A DNA stretch of 64,000 nucleotides, from the NCBI RefSeq assembly GCF_013283645.1, contig NZ_JABEKV010000004.1:248001-312000 (forward strand). Direction: 5' to 3'. The stretch is from Sinorhizobium psoraleae. Its GTDB lineage: Bacteria > Pseudomonadota > Alphaproteobacteria > Rhizobiales > Rhizobiaceae. The position numbers and the translations under genes are program-made. The notes beneath the pieces were generated by a model. It did no database searches. It saw only the letters and a list, made by a program, of their open reading frames with translations, and was not told the DNA's origin. This document shows, in pieces, positions 57,045-64,000 of the stretch (the first letter of the stretch is position 1; every line of letters starts with the position of its first letter).

Positions 57045-57059
57045 ATGCATATTATGCAT
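57045..57059 (-). promoter_or_regulatory. ATGCAT palindrome upstream of small RNA copy 1
   Basis: A 15-bp perfect palindrome with two TGCA cores 9 bp apart, centred about 64 bp before the predicted start, a usual position for a LysR-type activator site. Confidence 0.55.
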
Positions 57060-57134
57060 GGCAATGTGGCAAATGCCGAGAAATTGCTCGAATATTGTGC
57101 AGCTGGGCGCTCTTGCGAGTTCAGCGCGGCAGAA

Positions 57135-57257
57135 AGCAAAACGCCCGCTGGGGGAGGAGGTCCAGCGGGCGTCGTGTAAATGATTGGCAACCGGGAGGAG
57201 GAGTGTTGCCAATCTTATCGGAGAAGCGTTGGGAGGAGGAGTACGCTGCTCCGAATT
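57135..57257 (-). ncRNA. Alpha-r15-type trans small RNA, copy 2
   Basis: The paralogue of copy 1: hairpins at 57218-57254, 57183-57213 (perfect 9-bp stem) and the terminator 57141-57172 (perfect 11-bp stem, then TTTTGC). Loops again show CTCCTCCTCCC or ACCTCCTCC. The conserved three-hairpin part is ~122 nt. The only promoter-like pair found is at 57359-57387, which would start the RNA near 57352 and add ~95 nt at the 5' end. The true 5' end needs mapping. Confidence 0.82.
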
Positions 57258-57358
57258 CTTCGAGCTTCCGCTCGGGTCTTTCCGGGTCCCGGAAGCGGGC
57301 GACCAATCCCGCTGGCGTCCGTTCGGTTCGTCACCTCGCGTCGCCTTCGATGGTTTGA

Positions 57359-57387
57359 ATATAGTCGCTTTAAATCGATTTGTGCAG
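57359..57387 (-). promoter_or_regulatory. Predicted promoter of small RNA copy 2
   Basis: CTGCAC (57387-57382) and CTATAT (57364-57359) are 17 nt apart on the minus strand, matching the alphaproteobacterial -10 exactly. The 14-mer ATTTGTGCAGTGCA (57378-57391), also found before DUF1127 copy 1, overlaps the -35. Confidence 0.55.
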
Positions 57388-57496
57388 TGCAATATCCGCA
57401 TGGAAGATATGCGGCTCGCGCAACTCCCGTGGCGCATTTCCATTGCGGATAAGCCGTTCACGCTACGGGAGGAAGAAGCCCGTTGTTTTTCTTTAA

Positions 57497-57596
57497 AACG
57501 CCGCGTGTCGTATCAGACGTGGGAAGGACGCTGTAGCACTTTGAATTGCTGCATGTTTTTATCCTTGAATCGGCGACGACTTAAGGAAACATGCAG
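57497..57596 (+). repeat. RIME1-like repeat upstream of DUF2157 gene
   Basis: Same two-palindrome unit; the left end is eroded (CGCCGCGTGTCG...GACGCTGTAG), the right palindrome (57549-57596) is intact. Confidence 0.8.
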
Positions 57597-57685
57597 TAGC
57601 CATTTTCCCTGATTTGCTATTCTCTGAAGCCGGGTCGCGGCGTCGGGAAGGCCCGATATGGCCAGGAGGACGGTCCGGAGGTGAG

Positions 57686-58789
57686 ATGTATCGAGGACGC
57701 ATTGAGCGGGATCTGAAGCGCTGGGTGGACCTCGGCCTGCTTCCCCAGTCGTCGGCAAGCGCGATGCTGGCGGAATATGACGCACGCGAATCCACTTTCA
57801 GCGTCGGCCGTGTCCTGTTGGCGCTGGCAGCACTGTTGCTTTCGGCCTCGCTGCTTTTGCTCATCGCGGCGAATTGGGAGGTATTGCCGCGCCTCGTCAG
57901 AGTCTCGGGCGTCGTCGCATTGATCTGGCTCTTCCATTTTCTCGGTGCCTATTTCCTCGGGCGCGGAGCCAAGGCGATTGGCGTCGCTCTGCTTATTCTT
58001 GGCACCATGTCCTTCGGCGCCGGCATCGCTCTGGTCGGCCAAATGTATCATCTGTCAGGCGATGCAGCGGATGCGATGCTTCTCTGGTTCGCCGGGGCAT
58101 GCCTGTCGGCAGCGGCCTTCGCGTCGGCCGCCGTCACGACGATCGCCGCATGCCTTGCCTGGGCGTTTCTGATCACGCTGTTCGACAGCGGAGGACTTGT
58201 TCCGGCGATTGAGTCTTATTTCTGGGTCGTGCCGGTGCTGGCGGTCATCGTGCTCACGCTGGTCCGCTACGCCAATGCAGGGCGCACGCGCCATTTGGCT
58301 TATCTTCTCTGCGTCGCCTGGCTAGGCGCGCTTTACGTCGACAACCCGGGACTCTGGCTCGCAATCTCCTTCTTTGCCGCCGGTTTGATCGCCTTTCTCC
58401 TCGCGTCGCTGCCGCGATCGCCGCTGTATGGTCTCGCTTCCGAGGCCGGTTCCGCGCCTTCGTTCTATTCTTTCGCCGTTTCTGTCATCGGCCTTATCGC
58501 CTTGCAAAGTGAAGCGGAAGGCGTTTTGGCGGAGACAACCGTTGGCGTCGGCCTGCTTGCCGTTGCCCTCATGGGTATTGGAATTGTGGGCGCGCGCAAC
58601 GGTGCGGTTCGTTATCTGGGCTACACGGTATTTGCTCTGGAGATCTTGTATTTGGCCTTCGAGACGCTCGGATCGATCCTCGGCACATCCGGCTTCTTCC
58701 TGATTTCTGGAATGGTCGTCGCGCTTGTGGCTTGGCTCGTCATCCGTGTTGAACGACGGCTTGGACGAGTGGGGGAGGCTTCTCAATGA
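57686..58789 (+). CDS. DUF2157 membrane protein
   Basis: 367 aa: a ~45-residue cytoplasmic N-terminus (MYRGRIERDLKRWVDLGLLP), the DUF2157 hallmark with residues such as LLLIAANWEVLPRLVRV, then about ten membrane helices. CGGAGGTGAG precedes the ATG. It overlaps the next gene by 4 nt; DUF2157 and GDYXXLXY genes are usually neighbours. Function unknown; inner membrane. Confidence 0.88.
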   Translation: MYRGRIERDLKRWVDLGLLPQSSASAMLAEYDARESTFSVGRVLLALAALLLSASLLLLIAANWEVLPRLVRVSGVVALIWLFHFLGAYFLGRGAKAIGVALLILGTMSFGAGIALVGQMYHLSGDAADAMLLWFAGACLSAAAFASAAVTTIAACLAWAFLITLFDSGGLVPAIESYFWVVPVLAVIVLTLVRYANAGRTRHLAYLLCVAWLGALYVDNPGLWLAISFFAAGLIAFLLASLPRSPLYGLASEAGSAPSFYSFAVSVIGLIALQSEAEGVLAETTVGVGLLAVALMGIGIVGARNGAVRYLGYTVFALEILYLAFETLGSILGTSGFFLISGMVVALVAWLVIRVERRLGRVGEASQ

Positions 58790-59379
58790 ACGCTGTTTTG
58801 CCTGGCGCCCGCTGGCGCAGTCCCATTGTCGCGGCACTTGCGGTCGCAGCGCTCCAGACGGCCGTGCTCGGATACATGATCGAAAGCCGCGCTTCGATCC
58901 TGCGCAACGGCAAGGACGTGCTTCTGAGAAGTGCGCCGGTCGATCCGCGAGACCTCCTGCGTGGCGACTATGTGATCCTGACCTACGACATCTCCCGCAT
59001 CTCGCCCGATATCGTTGCTGGCGACTTGCCCGAGGAGACGACGAGGGCGGTGCTTTTCGTGCGGCTCAGAGAGCAGGCGGACGGTTTCTGGGGACCGGTC
59101 GAGGCATCGTTCGGGCCGCTGGCGCAAGCGCCGGACAGCGTCGTCATCAGATCGCTGCCGTTCTCCTACTATCCGCCACTTGGAACACCGCCGCAAACCT
59201 TGCAGCCGAACTACGGCATTGAGCGCTATTACGTGCCGGAAGGCGAGGGCCGTGTTCTTGAAACCGCCCGCGACGCCCATGCGCTTTCGGTCAACGTGCG
59301 GGTGAACGCGGATGGGCGGGCCCAGATCAGGCAGGTTTCCGTGAATGGGGCGCAGCTTTATGTGGAGCCGCTATATTGA
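58786..59379 (+). CDS. GDYXXLXY-domain protein
   Basis: 197 aa, one N-terminal membrane helix (IVAALAVAALQTAVLGYMI), then a periplasmic domain with the defining GDYVILTY motif in DPRDLLRGDYVILTYDIS. Starts in the DUF2157 stop region (ATGA). Function unknown; very probably works with its partner in the envelope. Confidence 0.88.
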   Translation: MNAVLPGARWRSPIVAALAVAALQTAVLGYMIESRASILRNGKDVLLRSAPVDPRDLLRGDYVILTYDISRISPDIVAGDLPEETTRAVLFVRLREQADGFWGPVEASFGPLAQAPDSVVIRSLPFSYYPPLGTPPQTLQPNYGIERYYVPEGEGRVLETARDAHALSVNVRVNADGRAQIRQVSVNGAQLYVEPLY

Positions 59380-59391
59380 TGGTGCGTGCTG

Positions 59392-59496
59392 CTGCATGTT
59401 TCCTTAAATCGTAGCCGATCTGGGGATAAAAACATGCAGCAAGCCAAAGTGCTACAGCGTCCTTTGCGCGTCTGATAGGGCGCGCGGCGCAGTAGC
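59392..59496 (-). repeat. RIME1-like repeat, inverted copy
   Basis: Starts with the CTGCATG...CATGCAG palindrome (59392-59439), then the joining CAAAGTG and the CTACAGCG...AGTAGCG palindrome (to 59496): the unit in reverse orientation, 12 nt after the GDYXXLXY gene. Confidence 0.8.
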
Positions 59497-59585
59497 GTTA
59501 AGGAGTTTCATTTTCTTGCCGGCTTCTTGGTCCAGAATAATTAGGAGAAGGTGAAGACACGGGCGTGCATTGGCGCATTTTCTCT

Positions 59586-59613
59586 TTGATCCGGCAAAAA
59601 CGAGTGATATAGA
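59586..59613 (+). promoter_or_regulatory. Probable tRNA-Leu promoter
   Basis: TTGATC (59586-59591) and TATAGA (59608-59613) separated by 16 nt; about 107 nt before the tRNA. The rest of the gap (59497-59720) shows no gene. Confidence 0.5.
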
Positions 59614-59720
59614 GACGCCGCGCTCGGGAAAGCCCGAACCCTTCGCATGTCCAGAATATCCGCGGTGCTCCCGCTGGTTGTCTTGCGGGAAATGCGATCA
59701 GGCGGTGTGGTTGTCTGAAC

Positions 59721-59805
<85 letters not shown>

Positions 59806-59982
59806 GGACAATACGGTTGCCAAACGTCGGAATTCGACGGTGAAGAGGGTTGGCGGAGTGCCATTTTGCTTGCAAAAAGGTCAAGGAATTGCGTAAAGCC
59901 ACTCCCGGCAAATGGATCGGCTCACGTGCTCGCCAAACCTTTCGAGGCAAGAGCACTGTCAACGTGAAATGAAGGTTTGAAC

Positions 59983-61464
59983 ATGCAGGTTATCGAAACG
60001 CTCGCTCAAGGGCTGAAGCGCGAACTCAAGGTCGTCATCCCGGCCAAGGACATGGAAGCTCGGATGAATGAGCGTCTGGCCGAAGTGAAGGACCGCGTCC
60101 GCATCAACGGCTTCCGCCCGGGCAAGGTGCCGGTTGCGCATCTGAAGAAGGTCTACGGCAAGTCGATCATGGCTGATCTCGTCAACGAGATCGTTCGTGA
60201 CAAGCCGACCGAAATCCTGACGGAGCGTGGCGAGAAGTCGGCAACGCAGCCGGAAATCGCGATGACCGAGGACGAGGCCGAAGCCAACAAGATCCTCAAT
60301 GCCGAGGCCGATCTCGAATTCACTGTTGCCTACGAGGTCATCCCGAAGATCGAACTCAAGGATGTGAGCGGCATCAAGGTCGTCCGCGAAGTCGTCGACA
60401 TCGCCGAAGACGAGGTCAACGAGCAGATCCTGCGCATCGCCGAAAGCGCCCGCACCTACGAATCCAAGAAGGGCAAGGCCGCCAATGGCGACCGCGTCAC
60501 CATCGACTATCTCGGCAAGGTCGACGGCGTTGCCTTCGACGGCGGCAAGGATGAGGATGCGGAACTGGTGCTCGGCTCCAACCGATTCATCCCGGGCTTC
60601 GAAGAGCAGCTCGTCGGCGTCAAGGCCGGTGACGAAAAGACGATCACCGTGACCTTCCCGGCCGACTATCCGGCCGCCAACCTCGCTGGCAAGGAAGCAA
60701 CCTTCGACGTCACAGTGAAGGACGTCGCCGCCGCCGCTCCGCTCGAGATCAACGACGAACTCGCCACCAAGCTTGGCCTCGAATCGGCTGACAAGCTCAA
60801 GGAAATCGTTCGCGGCCAAATCGAAAGCCAGTACGGCTCGGTTACCCGTCAGAAGGTCAAGCGCCAGATCCTCGACCAGCTCGACGAGCTCTACCAGTTC
60901 GAGACGCCGGAGCGCCTCGTCGATGCCGAATTCGAAAACATCTGGCGCCAGATCAACACCGACCTGCAGCAGGCCGGCAAGACCTTCGCCGATGAAGACA
61001 CGACCGAAGAGGAAGCTCGCGCCGAGTATCGCAAGCTCGCCGAACGCCGCGTCCGCCTCGGCCTCGTTCTCTCCGAAATCGGCGAAAAGGCCGGTGTTCA
61101 GGTGAGCGACGACGAAATGCAGCGCTCGCTGTTCGAACAGCTGCGCCAGTTCCCGGGCCAGGAAAAGCAGATCCTCGACTATTTCAAGAACACCCCCGGC
61201 GCCGCCGCTTCGCTGCGCGCACCGCTGTTCGAAGAGAAGGTCGTAGATCACCTGCTTTCCGAAATCTCGGTAACCGACAAGTCGGTTTCCAAGGAAGAGC
61301 TGATGGCTGACGACGAGGAAGCCGAAGACAAGCCGGCCGCCAAGAAGGCGTCAGCCAAGAAGAAGGCTGCTGCAAAGGCCGAAGCTGCTGAAGGCGAGGA
61401 AGCCGCTGCACCGAAGAAGAAGGCTCCGGCCAAAAAGAAGGCCGCTGACGAGAGCGCCGAATAA
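59983..61464 (+). CDS. tig: Trigger factor
   Basis: Ribosome-bound chaperone and prolyl isomerase. The 493 aa show the ribosome-binding loop [17 protein letters not shown] (about 43-59), the FKBP domain ([20 protein letters not shown]) and the helical C-terminal arms. The end is a Lys/Ala/Glu-rich tail (about 445-493). ATG 59983 has AAGG upstream; a TTG lies two codons earlier. Confidence 0.96.
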   Translation: MQVIETLAQGLKRELKVVIPAKDMEARMNERLAEVKDRVRINGFRPGKVPVAHLKKVYGKSIMADLVNEIVRDKPTEILTERGEKSATQPEIAMTEDEAEANKILNAEADLEFTVAYEVIPKIELKDVSGIKVVREVVDIAEDEVNEQILRIAESARTYESKKGKAANGDRVTIDYLGKVDGVAFDGGKDEDAELVLGSNRFIPGFEEQLVGVKAGDEKTITVTFPADYPAANLAGKEATFDVTVKDVAAAAPLEINDELATKLGLESADKLKEIVRGQIESQYGSVTRQKVKRQILDQLDELYQFETPERLVDAEFENIWRQINTDLQQAGKTFADEDTTEEEARAEYRKLAERRVRLGLVLSEIGEKAGVQVSDDEMQRSLFEQLRQFPGQEKQILDYFKNTPGAAASLRAPLFEEKVVDHLLSEISVTDKSVSKEELMADDEEAEDKPAAKKASAKKKAAAKAEAAEGEEAAAPKKKAPAKKKAADESAE

Positions 61465-61490
61465 TCGGTTTCCGTCTGGCAGAATTTAAG

Positions 61491-61520
61491 AGGCCGCCTT
61501 CCAAGGCGGCCTTTTTCTTT
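61491..61520 (+). terminator. Intrinsic terminator after tig
   Basis: AGGCCGCC/GGCGGCCT stem (61491-61498 with 61505-61512), loop TTCCAA, followed by TTTTCTTT. Confidence 0.9.
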
Positions 61521-61569
61521 GGGAAGGAAAAGCCGAAACGGCGGCTGAGATGGGAACCAGGAGGACGGT

Positions 61570-62973
61570 TTAAGCCGTCTTGATCTCGCCCATTCGGTTC
61601 CACGCGTCGAGGCCAGCGATTTTGTAGGCTTCGGCGAGCGTCGGATAGTTGAATGTGTTTTCGACGAAATATTCGACGGTGCCCTTCAGATTGAGAACGG
61701 CCTGGCCGATGTGCACGAGTTCGGTCGCGCCTTCCCCGATGATATGGACACCGAGCAGACGCCGGGTCTTCAGTGAGAAGATCATTTTCAAAAGACCGGA
61801 ATCGAGACCCATAATGTGTCCGCGCGACGTTTCCCGGAACCGGGCGATGCCGCATTCATAGGGAATGCCGCGTTCCTTGACCTCTTCTTCGGAGAGGCCG
61901 CAGGTCGAGATTTCCGGCACGGCATAAATACCGTAGGGGAAATATTTCTGCGGCTCCTTCGCAATCGCGCCGACGGCGACGCGGGCGGCGACACGCCCCT
62001 GTTCCATGGAGGTCGAAGCCAGGCTCGGGAAACCGACGACGTCGCCGGCGGCATAGATGTTGGGAACCGAGGTCTGGAATGTTTCGGGGTTCACCTTCAG
62101 TCGCCCGCGGCTGTCCGCTTCCAGCCCGGCGGCAGGCAGGTTGAGCGCATCGGTGGCACCGATGCGGCCAGCTGCAAACAAGACCATCTCCGTCGTGATC
62201 TTGCGGCCATTGTCGAGTGTGAGCCGAACCTTACCGTCTTCGAGCCGCTCCACCTTCTCGGCCTTCTGACCGAGATTGAGCTTCATGTTGCGGTCGCGCA
62301 ATTGATAGATGAAGTCCTCGACGATCTCTTTGTCGATGAAATCGAGCATAGTCGTCTTGGGATCGATGACCGTCACCTGCGTGTCCAGGGCGCTGAAGAT
62401 CGTGGCATATTCGATACCGACGACGCCTGCGCCGATTACGACCAGCGAACGCGGCAGTTCCTCGATGTCGAGCAACTCGTCGCTGTCGACGACGGTCTTG
62501 CCGTCAAACGGGATGTAGTCCGGGCGGAAAGGTTTCGTTCCGACGGCAAGCAAGATGCTCGTCGCGGAAACAGGAATGCTCTCGCCGTCTTCCTTGACGA
62601 CCTCGATCGTCGTCGGATCCACAAAACTTGCGCGGCCGCGGATGTGCTGGACGCGGTTCCGCGCGAATTGGTGTTCGAGCACCTCGACCTCGTGGTTGAG
62701 GGTGATGATGAGGCGACGGCGCAGATCTTCTGCGCTGATTTCCTGCTTCACCCGGTAGGAGCGGCCGTAAAAGCCCCGTTCGCGCCAGCCGGAGAGGTTA
62801 AGCGCAGTCTCGCGAAGCGTCTTCGACGGGATAGTTCCGGTATGGACGGAGACGCCGCCGACGCGTTTACCCTGCTCAATAACAAGTACTTTCTTGCCGA
62901 GTTTCGCGGCCTGAATGGCACCCCTGCGCCCCGCTGGGCCGCTTCCGATGACGATAAGGTCGAACTGGTTCAT
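61570..62973 (-). CDS. sthA: Soluble pyridine nucleotide transhydrogenase
   Basis: FAD protein that moves electrons between NADPH and NAD+. The 467 aa show VIGSGPAGRRGAIQAAKLGK for FAD, VVIGAGVVGIEYATIFSALD for the pyridine nucleotide, and the C-terminal dimerisation domain. GGVSVHTGTIPSK lacks the redox cysteine pair of lipoamide dehydrogenase, as expected for SthA. The start ATG (62971-62973) has GGAAG. It converges on tig. Confidence 0.93.
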   Translation of the reverse strand: MNQFDLIVIGSGPAGRRGAIQAAKLGKKVLVIEQGKRVGGVSVHTGTIPSKTLRETALNLSGWRERGFYGRSYRVKQEISAEDLRRRLIITLNHEVEVLEHQFARNRVQHIRGRASFVDPTTIEVVKEDGESIPVSATSILLAVGTKPFRPDYIPFDGKTVVDSDELLDIEELPRSLVVIGAGVVGIEYATIFSALDTQVTVIDPKTTMLDFIDKEIVEDFIYQLRDRNMKLNLGQKAEKVERLEDGKVRLTLDNGRKITTEMVLFAAGRIGATDALNLPAAGLEADSRGRLKVNPETFQTSVPNIYAAGDVVGFPSLASTSMEQGRVAARVAVGAIAKEPQKYFPYGIYAVPEISTCGLSEEEVKERGIPYECGIARFRETSRGHIMGLDSGLLKMIFSLKTRRLLGVHIIGEGATELVHIGQAVLNLKGTVEYFVENTFNYPTLAEAYKIAGLDAWNRMGEIKTA

Positions 62974-63194
62974 GAACGCTTCCCGTATGCGAAGGAGAAT
63001 CGTTGTGCGATGCGGCAAATTTCACCCGCACGCGTTTATAGCGTCAATTGCGCAGTTTGATGAAGCGCGATGCGCACTGTTCTATCGTGGATGCGCCTGT
63101 GCGGAAATACGGCTATGTTGGCTCATTAGGCGTCGGGTATCGGGGGCACCCGCCTTTCGGTTTCTCGCGCGGCGAATTGCGGTGGAGTCTAGAA

Positions 63195-64000
63195 ATGGCA
63201 TCAGAGGCGACGGCGACCCCCCACCAGGTGACTGGAGCGATTCAAGCGGAAGTGGCAGTTCCGGCTCGCCCGGGCGTCGTAGCTGCCGCGGTATACCAGA
63301 ACGGGCAGCGTCTGCGCGACATCCAGATCGAAGAGGCGGGACAATGGCGGGGCCGCGAAGACGTCGTTGTTTGGATCGGCCTCCACGAGCCGGATGAGAT
63401 GCTGTTGCGCCAGATTCAGGCCGAATTCAATCTCCACGACCTGGCAATCGAGGACGCCGGAAAGGCGCATCAGCGTCCGAAGCTGGAAATCTACGGCGAT
63501 GCGATCTTCGTCGTGGCGCGCACCGCCCATATGGCGGACGACCAGATTTCGTTCGGCGAAACGCATCTCTTCGTCGGTCGCGGCTACGTCATTTCCGTTC
63601 GTCACGGCGCGTCGACCTCTTATATGGCGGTCAGACAGAGATGCGAGGCATCACCCGCGGCACTCGCTCACGGTGAGAATTACATCCTCTATTCGATCCT
63701 CGACTTCATCGTTGACAACTATATGCCGGTGGTCGAGGCAATCCACAGCGAGGTCGAGGAACTCGAGGACCGGTTGCTGCGCGACCGCTTGGATAAGGCC
63801 GATATAGAACGGCTCTACCTGTTGCGTCGAAACCTCCTGCGCCTGCGCAATGCGGTCGTGCCGCTGGTGGACGTGTGCCGCCGGCACGAGCACCTGGAAC
63901 TTCCAGGCATGGACGCGGCGATGCAGCATCTGTTCCGGGATGTGACTGATCATGTTCGACGGGTGCAGGAAGACATCGATGCGCTGCGCGAAGTGCTTGC
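63195..64000 (+). CDS. corA: CorA-type Mg/Co transporter, 3' end cut by window
   Basis: Inner-membrane divalent cation channel. The frame is open from ATG 63195 to the last base (268 codons visible). The N-terminal soluble domain is recognised: VVVWIGLHEPDEMLLRQIQ, FNLHDLAIEDAGKAHQRPKL, THLFVGRGYVISVRHG and YSILDFIVDNYMPVVEAIHS. The long helix region RVQEDIDALREVL runs off the end, so the two membrane helices with the GMN motif lie outside. Weak GGAG upstream (63183-63187). Confidence 0.92.
   Translation, partial: MASEATATPHQVTGAIQAEVAVPARPGVVAAAVYQNGQRLRDIQIEEAGQWRGREDVVVWIGLHEPDEMLLRQIQAEFNLHDLAIEDAGKAHQRPKLEIYGDAIFVVARTAHMADDQISFGETHLFVGRGYVISVRHGASTSYMAVRQRCEASPAALAHGENYILYSILDFIVDNYMPVVEAIHSEVEELEDRLLRDRLDKADIERLYLLRRNLLRLRNAVVPLVDVCRRHEHLELPGMDAAMQHLFRDVTDHVRRVQEDIDALREVL

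Noticed and set aside
56720..57358. Plus-strand frame of 212 codons with several GGGAGGAGGAG tracts that look like ribosome sites
   Set aside because: The tracts are the loops of perfect inverted repeats and read CCTCCTCCC on the minus strand with T-runs after the last hairpin. They belong to two small RNAs.
61570..62973. Missing redox cysteines in the SthA protein as a defect
   Set aside because: This is normal for soluble transhydrogenases, which do not use the disulfide.
61816..63060. 414-codon plus-strand frame antisense to sthA
   Set aside because: sthA is clear on the minus strand; the frame has no ribosome site or domain.
63020..63060. TTGACG and CTATAA near the sthA start as a promoter
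   Set aside because: They abut without a spacer, so they cannot form a -35/-10 pair together.

Overview
This window is a block of core chromosome from an alphaproteobacterium of the Rhizobiales, most likely a Sinorhizobium/Ensifer species. The evidence is an ExoR-type Sel1 protein, a PopZ-type protein, fused SecDF, LpxI in place of LpxH, RIME1-like palindromic repeats, tandem alpha-r15-type small RNAs, high G+C and the gene order. I see no phage, transposon, plasmid or CRISPR signature. Both ends cut a gene: tsf at the left and corA at the right.

Layout. Positions 1-12.3 kb carry the conserved translation/envelope cluster tsf-pyrH-frr-uppS-cdsA-rseP-bamA-lpxD-fabZ-lpxA-lpxI-lpxB (EF-Ts, UMP kinase, ribosome recycling, undecaprenyl-PP and CDP-diacylglycerol synthesis, site-2 protease, outer-membrane protein assembly, lipid A synthesis). 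It ends at a hairpin terminator shared with the convergent gltA. Next come a comEC-like gene, exbB-exbD, a divergent PCMT-fold methyltransferase, tolC, popZ and valS (13.9-24.7 kb). Then follow fadL, exoR, xthA, cls, erpA, dgt and argS (25-34 kb).

From 34 to 45.6 kb is an alphaproteobacterial order: a very large SPOR-domain protein, nagZ, scpA-scpB, an orphan ABC ATPase, tatABC, serS, surE and a second PCMT-fold methyltransferase. After this come an unknown protein, a NlpD-like LysM/M23 lipoprotein with a degenerate active site, a DUF815 ATPase, yajC-secDF, an Mth938-like gene, a phytoene-synthase-fold (NDUFAF6-like) gene, a one-TM protein and trmFO.

The most interesting stretch is 55.7-59.5 kb. 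It holds two 47-aa DUF1127 genes and, behind them on the same minus strand, two tandem small RNAs whose three hairpin loops all show an anti-Shine-Dalgarno CCTCCTCC core. The upstream regions of all four share TGCA-rich palindromes; two share an exact 14-mer. This suggests co-regulation, possibly by a LysR-type regulator of the VtlR/LsrB kind. RIME1-like elements lie on both sides. The window closes with a DUF2157/GDYXXLXY membrane pair, tRNA-Leu(UAG), tig, sthA and the 5' part of corA.

Most genes are housekeeping. The regulatory and intergenic parts (small RNA island, palindromes before tolC, gltA leader hairpin, a RIME element that may supply a start for serS) are the parts least explained by standard annotation.
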